Source of the DNA: Candidatus Binataceae bacterium
GTDB lineage: Bacteria > Desulfobacterota > Binatia > Binatales > Binataceae
DNA: 64,000 bases
NCBI GenBank assembly: GCA_035500095.1
Contig: DATJXN010000145.1
Span: forward strand, 54,380-118,379
Reading direction: 5' to 3'
The notes beneath the pieces were generated by a model. That model searched no databases. It was not told the DNA's origin and was given only the letters and a program-made list of their open reading frames with translations. The translations under genes were made by a program, and so were the position numbers. Below, piece after piece: positions 36,997 through 46,749 of this stretch; position 1 is the stretch's first letter, and each line of letters starts with the position of its first letter.

Positions 36997-37940
36997 GGTA
37001 GCAACCTCCTATGACTGTAGCGCCGGGAACCCGAGGATCGACGGCGGCCGACCCAGGTACGGAGACCGGGCAAAGCTGACCCACGGCCATTGTTCCAGCC
37101 ACTGAAAATCCAACGACGACGATGTTGCGGAAAATATGGAAAGTTGGGTGAGAACCGATCTTGCGGAGCGAGCGTCGTGCGAGCCCGGAATACCTGCCGA
37201 GAGCCGCCGGAAGCATCGCGCTGCCGCTTGCGAGCGGCTTGCGGAATTAGCCTCCAACGGGACCGCGGGGTCCGATAGTGGAAAAGCGACGACTCGCGTC
37301 ATACGACGAGGCCCTTTTCATCATCACCACCAGCCCGCTCGACATCCCCGCAACTGCCCCCGCCCGTCCTCTCCCCATCATCCTGCCGAGCGGCGACTCG
37401 TGGTAGTTTCCGCGGCTTTGGCCAACCGGAGCCACACAAAGGCCAAATTTGCCAAAGCCGTGTGCTGCTACAGGCTGTACGGCGACCATCACGTTAAAAT
37501 TGCGCCGGACAGGAAACTGTTTAGCGCGCGAACGTGGCTTGGGCAACGAGGATGCAAGAGATCGATCTGTGATCACGAACTTGACATTGAACGGCACGCG
37601 TGAGCCGCTTCGGGATACCCGGCCGCACGGCTGGGCTCGATATATGAGCCAGCCTAATGATGCTCGACCGGTGCATCCGCAATCCGCCGTGGGGATGCAG
37701 CCCGACTGAAGGCGCAGCGCCCCAAGCAGGGAAAGCGTTTGCCGCACATGCGGCCTCGGCCGCGTCACGCAGATGCGCCAGGGGCCGGCGCTCGGCTGCG
37801 GACGCCAACGATCGCCCCACGGATTAAAGGAGCGAATCCCTCGCCGCGAAAACTCGCTCGCCAGCAGCCTCTCCGAGGCCGAATTTTTTTTGTGGAGCCA
37901 GCGGCCTGTTACCGGCTGACTTTGAAGCCTAACGGCCTGC
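36997..37940. other. Long stretch without recognisable gene
   Basis: 944 bases between a hypothetical gene and asnS. Open frames occur on both strands, but none resembles a protein family I know, and their Arg/Ser/His-rich translations look non-coding. No tRNA, tmRNA, RNase P, 6S or SRP RNA signature was seen. It may hold eroded genes or a non-coding RNA. Confidence 0.45.
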
Positions 37941-39239
37941 TTAGGGCTCCAGGCGCTCCATCATCCGCGGGAACGGGATCGTCTCGCGAATATGATGCAG
38001 TCCGCAGAGCCATGCGACCACCCGCTCGATACCCATCCCGAACCCCGCGTGCGGCACCGATCCGTAGCGTCTCAGGTCGAGGTACCAGTTGAGCGGCTCG
38101 ATTGGCAGGCCGTGGGCGACGATGCGCGCGCGCAGCGTCTCGTAATCGTCCTCGCGCTGGCCGCCGCCGATAATCTCGCCGTAGCCCTCGGGCGCCAGCA
38201 TATCGACGCAGAGCGCCACTTCCGGTCGGTCAGGGTCGCGCTTCATGTAAAAGGCCTTGCACTCGGCCGGGTAGCGATGGACCATCACGGGCCGGTCGAA
38301 CTCCGCCGAGAGCGCCGTTTCCTCGTCGCCGCCGAGGTCGTCGCCCCATTTGACCGCGAGGCCCTTGGCGTGCAGCCGTTTGATCGCCTCGTCGTAGGTG
38401 ATTCGCGGATAGGGCGTCTGGGCCGCGCGCTTTAGCGGCTCGCGGTCGCGCTCGAGCGTGGCCAGGTCGGCCGCGCGCCGTTCGAGCACGCGGCCAACGA
38501 TATAGGCCACGAAGTCCTCGGCGAGCTGCATGTCTTCGGCGAGCGTGTAGTATGCGACCTCCGGCTCGACCATCCAGAACTCCGTCAGATGGCGCCGCGT
38601 CTTTGACTTTTCCGCGCGGAATGTGGGGCCGAAACAATACACCTTGCCCAGCGCGAGCGCGCCCGCCTCGGCATAGAGCTGGCCGCTTTGCGTGAGATAG
38701 GCCTTGCGTTCCCCGAAGTAGTCGATTTCGAAGAGATTGGTAGTGCCCTCGCACGAGGTCGGGGTCAGGATCGGTGCGTCGAACAGCACGAAGCCGCGAT
38801 CATGAAAGAACTGGCGCGCCGCCGCGGCGACCTCGTCGCGCACGCGCAGGATCGCGTGCTGGCGCGCCGAGCGCACCCACAAGTGGCGCAGGTCGAGCAG
38901 GAAGGCGACGCCGTGCTCCTTGGGCGTGATCGGATAGTCGGCCGCCGGCGCGTAAACCTTGAAGTGCTTGACCGTCAGCTCGAAACCGCCCGGCGCGCGC
39001 TTGTCCTCGCGCACCGCACCAGTCACCTCGAGCGAGCTTTCCTGACCGAGGTGGTCGGCGGCGGAGAACGCCTCGGCGCCGATTTCATTGAGCAGGGCGA
39101 CGCACTGGCACACCCCGGTGCCGTCGCGCAGCAGCAGGAAATGGATTTTGCCGCTTGAGCGGCGATTGTAAAGCCATCCCTTGAGCGTGATTTCCTCGCC
39201 CACGTGGCGGCCCAGTTCCTCGATATAAACCCACGCCAT
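37941..39239 (-). CDS. asnS: Asparaginyl-tRNA synthetase
   Basis: Class II synthetase charging tRNA-Asn, 432 residues. The N-terminal OB-fold holds [26 protein letters not shown]. Class II motif 2 reads [26 protein letters not shown] and motif 3 reads [21 protein letters not shown] near the C-terminus. The C-terminal FPRM is typical. The ATG at 39239 starts [16 protein letters not shown]; the frame is open further, but the OB-fold alignment begins here. Its presence suggests direct Asn-tRNA charging rather than only the amidotransferase route. Confidence 0.94.
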   Translation of the reverse strand: MAWVYIEELGRHVGEEITLKGWLYNRRSSGKIHFLLLRDGTGVCQCVALLNEIGAEAFSAADHLGQESSLEVTGAVREDKRAPGGFELTVKHFKVYAPAADYPITPKEHGVAFLLDLRHLWVRSARQHAILRVRDEVAAAARQFFHDRGFVLFDAPILTPTSCEGTTNLFEIDYFGERKAYLTQSGQLYAEAGALALGKVYCFGPTFRAEKSKTRRHLTEFWMVEPEVAYYTLAEDMQLAEDFVAYIVGRVLERRAADLATLERDREPLKRAAQTPYPRITYDEAIKRLHAKGLAVKWGDDLGGDEETALSAEFDRPVMVHRYPAECKAFYMKRDPDRPEVALCVDMLAPEGYGEIIGGGQREDDYETLRARIVAHGLPIEPLNWYLDLRRYGSVPHAGFGMGIERVVAWLCGLHHIRETIPFPRMMERLEP

Positions 39240-39349
39240 GGAGCTATTTAAGCAGATTGGCGCGGTTTGGCGAGCGCGAGCGCGACGGCCGTCGCTCGTT
39301 CGCAGCGCCCCGTTGGGATAGGTTGATCGACGACGTGGAGTGAGGCGCG

Positions 39350-39922
39350 ATGAACGGTCTCGACTATCTGATCCTGGCGGCGATCGGACTCGGCGCATTG
39401 ATGGGCGCGGGACGCGGAATCCTGCGCATCGCCTCGTCGCTCATCGCGCTGGTGTCGGCCTTTTACCTGGCCGCGGTTTACGACAAGCCGGCCGGCGATC
39501 AACTTGCGCGCGCGTTTTCGCTGAAGCCCGCGACTGGCGCGACGCTGGGTTATATCGTCATCTTTCTCACCGTGATGATTGTCGTGGCGTGGGGCGGCTC
39601 GAAGCTCGCCCAGCTAATTCGCGCCGTGCACATGAGCTGGGCCGACCGGCTCGGCGGCGCGGTCGTCGGCGCCGCGATGGGCGCGCTGGTATCGGCGCTG
39701 GTCGTGGTGATCGCGACCGCGACGCTGCCGGCAGACACGGCGGTGATCCGCGATTCACAGCTTGCGCCGCGCGTGCTCGACTATAGCCACGACCTGGCGG
39801 GCTTCGTCCCCGTACAGATGCGCGACGCCTACTACTACCGCGAAGCCCAGGTCATCACGTACTGGAACCAGCATAAAACGGCGCCGCCCGAGTCCGCATC
39901 GGGACCCGCGGCGGCGCCGTAA
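39350..39922 (+). CDS. CvpA family membrane protein
   Basis: A 190-residue protein with about four hydrophobic helices in the first 130 residues (from [24 protein letters not shown]) and a polar C-terminal tail. The RG at the end of helix 1 and the [19 protein letters not shown] segment are typical of CvpA, named from colicin V production. Roles reported elsewhere concern envelope stability. It stands alone between divergent asnS and convergent trxA. Confidence 0.85.
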   Translation: MNGLDYLILAAIGLGALMGAGRGILRIASSLIALVSAFYLAAVYDKPAGDQLARAFSLKPATGATLGYIVIFLTVMIVVAWGGSKLAQLIRAVHMSWADRLGGAVVGAAMGALVSALVVVIATATLPADTAVIRDSQLAPRVLDYSHDLAGFVPVQMRDAYYYREAQVITYWNQHKTAPPESASGPAAAP

Positions 39923-39962
39923 AGAATCGGATTTGTACGGACGGATTGTAAGGTAGGGCGAA

Positions 39963-40295
39963 TCAGACGAGCGCGCTATCGACCGCTTTCACGAGATGGC
40001 TCTTCGGCACGGCGCCGACGATCTGCTCCTTGACCTGACCGCTCTTGATGATCAGCAGGTTCGGAATTCCGCGGACGCCGTAACGCGCCGGCGTTTCGGG
40101 ATTGTCGTCAACGTTAATCTTCACCACCTTGAGCCGGCCGGCGTATTCGCCCGCTAGTTCGTCGATGATCGGAGCGATGGCCCGGCAGGGCGCGCACCAC
40201 GGCGCCCAGAAGTCGATCAAAACCGCCTTGTCGGATTTCAGAACTTCCTGGTCGAAGTTCGCGTCGGTTACGTGGTTAACTAGCTCGCTGGCCAT
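39963..40295 (-). CDS. trxA: Thioredoxin
   Basis: Cytoplasmic disulfide reductase, 110 residues. The active site reads WCAPCR (C34, C37) in place of the common WCGPC, and the cis-proline region IPNLLIIKSGQ is present near 78-88. Electron donor for enzymes such as the Tpx at 12354. The alanine after the first cysteine is a modest variation known in some thioredoxins. It is divergent from the redoxin gene at 40466. Confidence 0.93.
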   Translation of the reverse strand: MASELVNHVTDANFDQEVLKSDKAVLIDFWAPWCAPCRAIAPIIDELAGEYAGRLKVVKINVDDNPETPARYGVRGIPNLLIIKSGQVKEQIVGAVPKSHLVKAVDSALV

Positions 40296-40426
40296 CGGAA
40301 CTTTACTCCTTGCCGCTACGTTAGACTTTAAACGTAAGGACGCCCAGCCGGGCAGTCAAGGCGGGTCCGGAAGCGGTCAAACGCGCGACCGTTCGATCAA
40401 AAGCGCGCGGCGGCCGCGACCTCGGG

Positions 40427-40456
40427 TTGACACCTCGGGATCGCCGGGCATTGAAT
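40427..40456 (+). promoter_or_regulatory. Possible promoter giving a leaderless mRNA
   Basis: TTGACA at 40427-40432, an 18-base spacer, then TTGAAT at 40451-40456. Transcription would begin near 40463, right before the ATG at 40466, which has no ribosome binding site. Confidence 0.4.
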
Positions 40457-40465
40457 CATCGCACG

Positions 40466-41632
40466 ATGGAACGCTATGTGCGCACTTCGCCGATTGGCCC
40501 GCTTTCGACGACCACGGTTCGGCGCCTATGCCTGACCGTGGCCGCGATTGGTATAGCGGCCGCTGTAGCGGGCTTTCTCGGCGGGACGGGATCGGTGCGC
40601 GCCGCGATCGAACACGTCGGCGCGCCCGCGCCCGACTTCAGCTGCGAACGATGCCTCAACCATGCGCCGTTCAAGCTGAGCGATTTGCGCGGCAAGGTGG
40701 TGCTGGTCGATTTCTGGGAATACACCTGCATCAACTGCATCCGCACTTTTCCCTATCTGCGCCGCTGGGATCGGCTTTATCGTCCGCTGGGCCTGGTGAT
40801 CGTCGGCGTGCATACGCCCGAGTTCGAGTTCGGCAAGAATCCCGAGCGAGTCGCGGACGCCACCAAACGCTTCGGCTTCGATTTTCCGGTCGCGATCGAT
40901 AGCGACTACAAAATCTGGTACGCGTTTCATAACGAGGGCTGGCCCGCCGACTACCTGATCGACAAGAACGGCAACATCGCCTACACACACCTGGGCGAGG
41001 GCGAGTACGGCTACTTCGAACAGAAGATTCAGGAATTGCTCAAACAGGCCAATCCCGCGCTCGACTTCAACCAGACCAAATACAGAATTCCGCAAGACGA
41101 GAACGTCGACTTGAACGGCGGCGTCTGTATGCGTGCGACGCCGGAAACCTATCTCGGCTTCGCGCACACGATGAATATCGCGAATCCGGGCGGCGAGGAT
41201 CGCACGCGTCAGATCGTGTACGCGGCGCCGGCCGACGTCCCGCTGGACGAGTTCGCGCTCAATGGCCGATGGCTCGCGGCCGACGAATACGTGCGTCATG
41301 CGGTCGAGGCCAAGCCGCCGGGGGATTCGATCGCGCTGCACTACCGCGCCAAGTCGGTTTACCTGGTGGCCGGCTCTGACGACGCGAAACCGCATCGGCT
41401 CTGTGTCGAACAGGACGGCAAGCCGCTACCCAAGCCGGCCTGGGGCGTCGACGTGCGCGCCGCAAGCGACGGCCGGACCTACCTGGAGCTCGGCGCCAAG
41501 CGGATGTACTACGTCGTCAACAACGACGAGTTCGGCGGCCATCTGCTGCAACTCTACGCGCTCGAGCCCGGTCTCTCCCTCTATTCGTTCACGTTCGGCA
41601 ATAACTGTGAGAACAAGTTCGCGCACCGCTGA
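40466..41632 (+). CDS. Exported thioredoxin-like protein, DipZ C-terminal type
   Basis: A 388-residue protein with an N-terminal membrane anchor or signal (about 18-42), a redoxin domain with WEYTCINCIRTFPYL (CxxC at 88-91), VIGVHTPEF-type IVGVHTPEFEFG, and a long C-terminal carbohydrate-binding-like beta domain (about 230-388). This matches the soluble part of DipZ/CcdA-fused redoxins, here without the CcdA membrane domain. It probably works outside the cytoplasm as a thiol-disulfide reductase. The ATG at 40466 was chosen by signal position; no RBS is seen, and a leaderless mRNA is possible. Confidence 0.83.
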   Translation: MERYVRTSPIGPLSTTTVRRLCLTVAAIGIAAAVAGFLGGTGSVRAAIEHVGAPAPDFSCERCLNHAPFKLSDLRGKVVLVDFWEYTCINCIRTFPYLRRWDRLYRPLGLVIVGVHTPEFEFGKNPERVADATKRFGFDFPVAIDSDYKIWYAFHNEGWPADYLIDKNGNIAYTHLGEGEYGYFEQKIQELLKQANPALDFNQTKYRIPQDENVDLNGGVCMRATPETYLGFAHTMNIANPGGEDRTRQIVYAAPADVPLDEFALNGRWLAADEYVRHAVEAKPPGDSIALHYRAKSVYLVAGSDDAKPHRLCVEQDGKPLPKPAWGVDVRAASDGRTYLELGAKRMYYVVNNDEFGGHLLQLYALEPGLSLYSFTFGNNCENKFAHR

Positions 41633-41875
41633 ATCGTCGCCATTAATTCACGGCTCCTCTCGCCGGACATAAAATTTCAAGGCCCCGACGTTTTGACCGC
41701 GCGCGAGCACTTGTGATGTGGCGGCGCCGCGCGTTTGCAATTTTCGTTTCCGACGGTCTATCCGCTGACAACTTGCCGAATTGGCTCGTAGATGGCGATT
41801 TCTGGCGTAAAATTATCTATTTACGAATCTATAGACTCTAATTTCCCGCTGATGCAGTATACGCATCACACGGCC

Positions 41876-42307
41876 ATGGCCTCTCGAGAAGTCGGAGAAG
41901 AACTGGTCTATCCTTCGCTGCCCGCGGCACTCCTGACCGCGATGCTCGTGCTATTGCTGAGCGGCACCGTCGGACGGTTGCTGATGGAGCGCGACGCGGT
42001 GGAGCGATTCCTCCGCGAATGGCTGCCGTTCTTTCCCTTCCTTGAGGCCTTTCCGCCGTGGGCGCGCGAGGCGCCGTTCATCTTCGGCGCTATAGCCGTG
42101 GCTGTCATCCTGGCGGTGCGATACCTCGCCGGTGTCCTGCCGGCGATCGCGCTCTATCTGCTGGCTCTGGCAGTAGCTTGCGCCGTGGCTTTGGTGGCGC
42201 CGCCGACGCGGCTGCCGGCAGACCCTCAGGACTGGATATTCGTGTGCTATGTAACCTTGGCAGCTTTCGTGGGCGGTGCGCCCAAACCTTACGAAGATCA
42301 GATTTAG
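41876..42307 (+). CDS. Small membrane protein, function unknown
   Basis: About 143 residues with four hydrophobic helices: near 14-30, 65-80, 84-103 and 120-137. I recognise no family. The frame is open from an ATG at 41792, but codons before 41876 (tta, ata, aaa, tct) are AT-rich and atypical for this genome, so that part is more likely promoter. No clear RBS precedes either start. It follows the redoxin gene by 243 bases on the same strand, and a 248-base gap precedes the alcohol dehydrogenases. Confidence 0.6.
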   Translation: MASREVGEELVYPSLPAALLTAMLVLLLSGTVGRLLMERDAVERFLREWLPFFPFLEAFPPWAREAPFIFGAIAVAVILAVRYLAGVLPAIALYLLALAVACAVALVAPPTRLPADPQDWIFVCYVTLAAFVGGAPKPYEDQI

Positions 42308-42363
42308 GCCGGCGCGCACACGGTCGGAACCAAGTGCGCGCTGCGCGGGCGCGACGCGCGAAC

Positions 42364-42393
42364 TTGACAGCCGCGGCGGCGCCGTGGTCTATC
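42364..42393 (+). promoter_or_regulatory. Possible -35 box for the alcohol dehydrogenase pair
   Basis: Exact TTGACA at 42364-42369 in the gap before the first dehydrogenase. The best -10 candidate 18 bases later (TCTATC) is weak. Confidence 0.3.
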
Positions 42394-42555
42394 GGAAATC
42401 GAGTGCGCGAAATCGAACCCGCGTAATAATCGAGTCCGGCACAACCCAGACAGCCGATAACCAGCAACCTAGTCGAGTCAGACTGCCGGCGGTCCGGGGA
42501 GCGCGGGGCCGCGAGTTGAGGCTTCGCCGCTAAAATTCTGAGGAGGATTGCGACG

Positions 42556-43686
42556 ATGAAAGCCGCCGTATTTTATGGTCCCAAGCAGCCGCTCGTTGTC
42601 GAAGACGTCGAGATCGACCAGCCGATGGATCGCGAGGTCCTGGTGCGCACCGTGGCGAGCGGCGTCTGCCACAGCGATCTGCACTTCGTCGATGGCTTTT
42701 ACAGCTTCCCGGCGCCCGCGGTACTGGGCCATGAAGCCGCCGGCATCGTCGAGGCGGTCGGCAAGGCCGTCGATTACGTGAAACCCGGCGACCACGTCAT
42801 CGCTTGCCTCTCGGTCTTCTGCGGCTACTGCGACGACTGCATGGCGGGCCATCCCAACCGATGCACCAATCGCGCGGCCACCCAGCGGCGCAAGACCGAC
42901 AAACCGCGCCTTGCGCTCAAGGGCCAGCCGATGCGCCAGTTTGCCGACCTTTCGACCTACGCCGAGAAGATGCTGGTGCACGAGAATGCGCTGGTGAAGA
43001 TCGGCAACGACATGCCGCTCGACCGCGCTGCGCTCATCGGATGCGGCGTCACGACCGGCGTCGGCGCGGTGCTCAACACTGCGCGGATCGAGCCCGGAAG
43101 CACAGTCGCGGTCTTCGGATGCGGCGGCGTGGGCCTCGCGGCGATCCAGGGCGCGCGTATCGCGGGCGCCCGGATGATCATCGCCGTCGATCAGTACGAG
43201 TCGAAGCTCGCCCTCGCGCGGCGGCTCGGCGCCACCCACACCGTCGATTCCTCCCACACCGACGCGGTCAAGGCGATCCGCGAGCTGGCGAGCCCCGGCC
43301 AGCCGTCGGAGCCAGTGGTTGCGGGTCTCGGGGTGAGCGGCGGCGTCGATTACTCGTTCGAGGCGGTGGGACTCAAGAAACTCGCCGAGGACTGCTTCGA
43401 TTGCATCAAGCCCGGCGGCACCGCGACGATCATCGGCATGATCCCGGTAGGTCAGAAGGTCGAACTCGACGGGCCCAAGTTCCTCACCGAGCGCAAGATC
43501 CAGGGCACCAACATGGGTTCCAACCGCTTCCGCATCGACATGCTGCGGTATATCGATTTTTACCAGCAGGGCCGCCTCAATCTCGACGACATGATCACGC
43601 GGCGCGGCAAGCTCGCCGACGTCAACGAGGCGTTCCGCGCGATGAAGGCCGGCGAGGTCGCCCGCACCGTTCTGATGTTCGACTGA
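42556..43686 (+). CDS. Zinc-dependent alcohol dehydrogenase (copy 1)
   Basis: A medium-chain NAD(P)-dependent dehydrogenase of 376 residues. Catalytic zinc ligands lie in GVCHSDLH and GHEAAGIVE. The structural zinc loop is CGYCDDCMAGHPNRC, and the Rossmann motif is FGCGGVGLAAIQGARIAGA. It resembles class III-type or mycothiol/NDMA-linked dehydrogenases that handle aldehydes and alcohols. It has about 15 extra residues (ASPGQPSEPVVAGLGVSG region) compared with the copy that follows after 22 bases. GAGGA lies about 11 bases before the ATG. Substrate not readable. Confidence 0.9.
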   Translation: MKAAVFYGPKQPLVVEDVEIDQPMDREVLVRTVASGVCHSDLHFVDGFYSFPAPAVLGHEAAGIVEAVGKAVDYVKPGDHVIACLSVFCGYCDDCMAGHPNRCTNRAATQRRKTDKPRLALKGQPMRQFADLSTYAEKMLVHENALVKIGNDMPLDRAALIGCGVTTGVGAVLNTARIEPGSTVAVFGCGGVGLAAIQGARIAGARMIIAVDQYESKLALARRLGATHTVDSSHTDAVKAIRELASPGQPSEPVVAGLGVSGGVDYSFEAVGLKKLAEDCFDCIKPGGTATIIGMIPVGQKVELDGPKFLTERKIQGTNMGSNRFRIDMLRYIDFYQQGRLNLDDMITRRGKLADVNEAFRAMKAGEVARTVLMFD

Positions 43687-43708
43687 CTTCGGACAGGAGA
43701 GAGACGAG

Positions 43709-44794
43709 ATGAAAGCCGCAATTTTCCATGGACCCGGCAAACCGCTCAGCATCGAGGAAATCCAGGTTGACGAACCGCGCGAGCACGAGGTGCTCGTGCG
43801 CACGGTTGCCACCGGCGTCTGCCATAGCGACCTCCACTTCGTCGAAGGGCTGTGGCCCCATCCCGCACCCGCCGTGCTCGGCCACGAGGCCGCCGGCATC
43901 GTCGAACGCGTCGGTTCGGCGGTGACCTACCTCAAGGCGGGCGATCACGTGATCTCGTGTCCGTCGGTGTTCTGCGGGCGCTGCAAGCAATGCAACTCCG
44001 GCCATCCGTACCGATGCACCAACCGCCCGGCGGTCCGCCGCCCCAAGGGCGACCAGCCGCGCCTGTCCAAGGACGGCGCGATGATCCGCCAGTTCAGCGA
44101 TCTTTCGACGTACGCTGAGAAGATGCTGGTGCATGAGAACGCGCTGGTGAAGATTCGCGACGACATGCCGCTCGACCGCGCCGCGCTCATCGGGTGCGGC
44201 GTGACCACCGGTGTCGGCGCCGCGCTCAACACGGCGAAGGTCGAGCCGGGCTCGACGGTGGCGGTCTTCGGCGCCGGCGGGATCGGGCTTTCCGCGATCC
44301 AGGGCGCGCGCATCGCCGGCGCCGCGATGATCATCGCGGTGGACATGTTCGAGCACAAGCTCGCGACCGCCAAGCGCCTGGGCGCCACCCACACGGTGGA
44401 CGCGTCGTCGGCCGATCCGGTTGAGGCGATCCAGAAGATGACCGACGGCGGCGTGGACTATGCGTTCGAGGCGATCGGGCTCAAGAAGGCCGCCGAGCAG
44501 TGTTTCGAAGCGCTCGCGCCGGGCGGCACCGCAACCGTGATCGGGATGATCCCGGTCGGGCAGAAGGTCGAGATCGACGGGCCCAAGCTGCTCACCGAGC
44601 GGCGGATCATGGGCTCGCTGATGGGTTCGAACCGCTTCCGCATCGACATGCCGCGGTACATCGATTTCTACCTCCAGGGACGGCTCAACCTCGACGACAT
44701 GATCTCGCGCCGCGGCCGGCTCGAGGACGTGAACGAGGCGTTCCGCGCGATGAAGGCGGGCGAGGTGTCCCGGACGGTATTGACATTCGAGTAG
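43709..44794 (+). CDS. Zinc-dependent alcohol dehydrogenase (copy 2)
   Basis: A 361-residue paralogue of the preceding gene, clearly similar along its whole length (same MKAA start, same GVCHSDLHF, DLSTYAEKMLVHENALVKI and NRFRIDM...YIDFYLQGRLNLDDMI segments), so the pair arose by tandem duplication. The zinc loop here is CGRCKQCNSGHPYRC and the nucleotide loop FGAGGIGLSAIQGARIAGA. It lacks the 15-residue insertion of copy 1. AGGAGAG precedes the ATG. A likely terminator lies about 100 bases after its stop. The copies may differ in substrate or form a mixed oligomer. Confidence 0.9.
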   Translation: MKAAIFHGPGKPLSIEEIQVDEPREHEVLVRTVATGVCHSDLHFVEGLWPHPAPAVLGHEAAGIVERVGSAVTYLKAGDHVISCPSVFCGRCKQCNSGHPYRCTNRPAVRRPKGDQPRLSKDGAMIRQFSDLSTYAEKMLVHENALVKIRDDMPLDRAALIGCGVTTGVGAALNTAKVEPGSTVAVFGAGGIGLSAIQGARIAGAAMIIAVDMFEHKLATAKRLGATHTVDASSADPVEAIQKMTDGGVDYAFEAIGLKKAAEQCFEALAPGGTATVIGMIPVGQKVEIDGPKLLTERRIMGSLMGSNRFRIDMPRYIDFYLQGRLNLDDMISRRGRLEDVNEAFRAMKAGEVSRTVLTFE

Positions 44795-44893
44795 CCGCGA
44801 GCGCCTTCTGCCAACGGCAGGCAGGCGACAGGAAATGCCCGTTTCCGGGAGGGTTTTGCAGGTCTCGAGCCGCGCAACCGGATCCGGATGCCT

Positions 44894-44927
44894 GCGGGGT
44901 TTCTCCCCGCTGTCATGCAGCTTTTTT
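44894..44927 (+). terminator. Possible terminator after the dehydrogenases
   Basis: GCGGGG, loop TTTCT, CCCCGC (44894-44910), with a run of six T at 44922-44927. The gap of 11 bases between stem and T-run is longer than in a typical intrinsic terminator. Confidence 0.4.
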
Positions 44928-44942
44928 GCTCCCCCAACCGCG

Positions 44943-44948
44943 TATAAT
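44943..44948 (+). promoter_or_regulatory. Possible -10 box before the DUF4239 gene
   Basis: An exact TATAAT, 36 bases before the ATG at 44984. No good -35 is found at the right distance, so support is limited. Confidence 0.35.
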
Positions 44949-44983
44949 TTCCGCGGTGCCTGAAACCAATCAGGGGGACGCGA

Positions 44984-45835
44984 ATGGAACAGCTGCTCTA
45001 CCTTTCGACGCTCGAGCAGATAATCATCGTCACGGTGATTTTCTCCGGACTGAGCGTTCTCGGGCTTTACACCGTGCGGAAGCTGGTGCCGGTCGAGGCC
45101 TTAAAGAAAAACCACGAGGTGGCCGGGTTCACTTTTGGAGTGCTCGGCGCCTTCTACGGGCTGCTGCTGGCGTTCGTGATCGTGGCGGCATGGGAGCGCT
45201 TCGATCGCGCAAGCGCCAATGTTCAGGAAGAAGGAGTGGCGCTGGTCTCCCTCTATCGGCTCTCCAAGGGCTTCCCCGCGCCTGCCGCCGGCGAAATGCA
45301 GCATGCGATCCGCGCGTACACCCATCACCTGATCGACGTCGAATGGCCGGCCATGGAGCACGCGAATTTCGCCGGCATCGATGATTCCCTCGGCACGCAA
45401 CCGCTATGGCAAATCGTCATGACGTACAGGCCCGACGATCCGCGCCAGACCCTGCTGGTCGACAAGAGTTTCGATCAGCTTTCGAAGCTCACCGAAGAGG
45501 GCAACCTGCGCTACCTGTATTCGAGAGAAGATCTGCCGTCGGTCGTGTGGCTGGTGATTTACGCCGGACTGCTGATCACGATCGGCTTCAGCTACTTCTT
45601 CGGTCTCGAGGCGTTCGCTTCGCAGGCGCTGATGTGCGCGATTTTCTCCACTCTGCTGGGCCTGACCATACTTGCGATTCTCGAGCTCGCGCATCCGTAC
45701 CAGGGAACGGTCGTGGTGTCCGCGCAGCCGCTGGAGTACGCGTTGTCGCGCATGGACGACATGGACAAAATAAGCGTCGGCAGCCCTGCTCAGGACCCGC
45801 GTGCCGCGCGTTTCGGTCCTCTTGCCGTGCGCTGA
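44984..45835 (+). CDS. DUF4239 (bestrophin-like domain) membrane protein
   Basis: A 283-residue protein. Hydrophobic helices lie near 12-32 and 47-68, then a polar loop of about 110 residues, then helices near 187-207 and 213-235. GFTFGVLGAFYGLLLAFVIVAAWERFDRA is the conserved DUF4239 N-terminal segment, and ELAHPYQGTVVV comes after the last helix. The family is thought to be channel-like, but it is largely uncharacterised. A TATAAT box lies upstream. It is convergent with dapA, with 25 bases between stops. Confidence 0.82.
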   Translation: MEQLLYLSTLEQIIIVTVIFSGLSVLGLYTVRKLVPVEALKKNHEVAGFTFGVLGAFYGLLLAFVIVAAWERFDRASANVQEEGVALVSLYRLSKGFPAPAAGEMQHAIRAYTHHLIDVEWPAMEHANFAGIDDSLGTQPLWQIVMTYRPDDPRQTLLVDKSFDQLSKLTEEGNLRYLYSREDLPSVVWLVIYAGLLITIGFSYFFGLEAFASQALMCAIFSTLLGLTILAILELAHPYQGTVVVSAQPLEYALSRMDDMDKISVGSPAQDPRAARFGPLAVR

Positions 45836-45860
45836 AGAACCGGCCGCGCGTCCCAGCGCC

Positions 45861-46733
45861 TCAGATGAGGCGCATCTCCTTCATCAGCGCGTGGAGCTTT
45901 TCCGCCGGGCCGGGCGACATCGGCGTGAGCGGCATCCGCATCTCGGCCGTGCACTTGCCCATGAAGGCGAGCGCTTGCTTGACCGGGATCGGATTTGTCT
46001 CGACGAAGATCGCGCGCACCAGCGGCAGAAGCTTGTAGTGCAGCTCGCGCGCCCGCGGGTAGTCGCCCGCCAGCGCGGCCGCCGCCAGCTCGTGCGTCTC
46101 GCGCGGCATCAGGTTGCTGACGGTCGCGACCACGCCCTTGCCGCCGAGCGCCATCATCGGCAGCGTCAGCGCGTCGTCGCCCGACAGGATCGTCAGACGG
46201 TCGCCGCACAGGCGCCGGATGTCGGAGACCTGGTCCATCGAACCCGAGGCTTCCTTGATCGCCACCACGTTGCGGATTTCGCACAGCCGCGCGAAAGTTT
46301 CGGGCGCGATATTGGAGGCCGTGCGTCCGGGGATGTTGTAAACGATGAGCGGCAGATCGACCGCCGCCGCGACCATCTTGTAGTGCCTGAAGATACCGTC
46401 CTGGGTGGGCTTGTTGTAGTAGGGCGAGATCATCAGCGCGCCGTCGACGCCGGCTTCGCGCGCGGAGGCGGTCAGACGGATCGCCTCGGCGGTCGAGTTC
46501 GAGCCGGTGCCGGCCACCACGGGCACGCGCTTGCGCGTCTGATTGACGACGATCCGGATCACCTGCTCGTGCTCAGAGTGGGTGAGCGTGGCCGACTCTC
46601 CCGTCGAGCCGCAGGGCACGAGGCCGTCGATGCCGCTCTGAATCTGGAACTCGACCGCTTCACGCAGCGCCTGCTCGTCAACTTCGCCGTCGCGAAAAGG
46701 GGTCACCAAAGCCGTCAGTGCGCCGTTGAACAT
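45861..46733 (-). CDS. dapA: 4-hydroxy-tetrahydrodipicolinate synthase
   Basis: Condenses pyruvate with aspartate semialdehyde, the first committed step of lysine and diaminopimelate synthesis. 290 residues. Schiff-base lysine K160 in VVAIKEASG, tyrosine Y132 in VYNIPGRT and the GSTGESATL phosphate-like loop near 42-50 are in place. Last gene of the long minus-strand run, 16 bases after dapF. No dapB follows within the window; the DUF4239 gene lies beyond on the other strand. Confidence 0.96.
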   Translation of the reverse strand: MFNGALTALVTPFRDGEVDEQALREAVEFQIQSGIDGLVPCGSTGESATLTHSEHEQVIRIVVNQTRKRVPVVAGTGSNSTAEAIRLTASAREAGVDGALMISPYYNKPTQDGIFRHYKMVAAAVDLPLIVYNIPGRTASNIAPETFARLCEIRNVVAIKEASGSMDQVSDIRRLCGDRLTILSGDDALTLPMMALGGKGVVATVSNLMPRETHELAAAALAGDYPRARELHYKLLPLVRAIFVETNPIPVKQALAFMGKCTAEMRMPLTPMSPGPAEKLHALMKEMRLI

Positions 46734-46749
46734 CGCTTCGCCTCCAGAT

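Noticed and set aside
37136..37768. Overlapping open frames on both strands in the gap before asnS as genes
   Set aside because: Composition rich in Arg, Ser and His, no family resemblance, no RBS. Listed as unexplained sequence instead.
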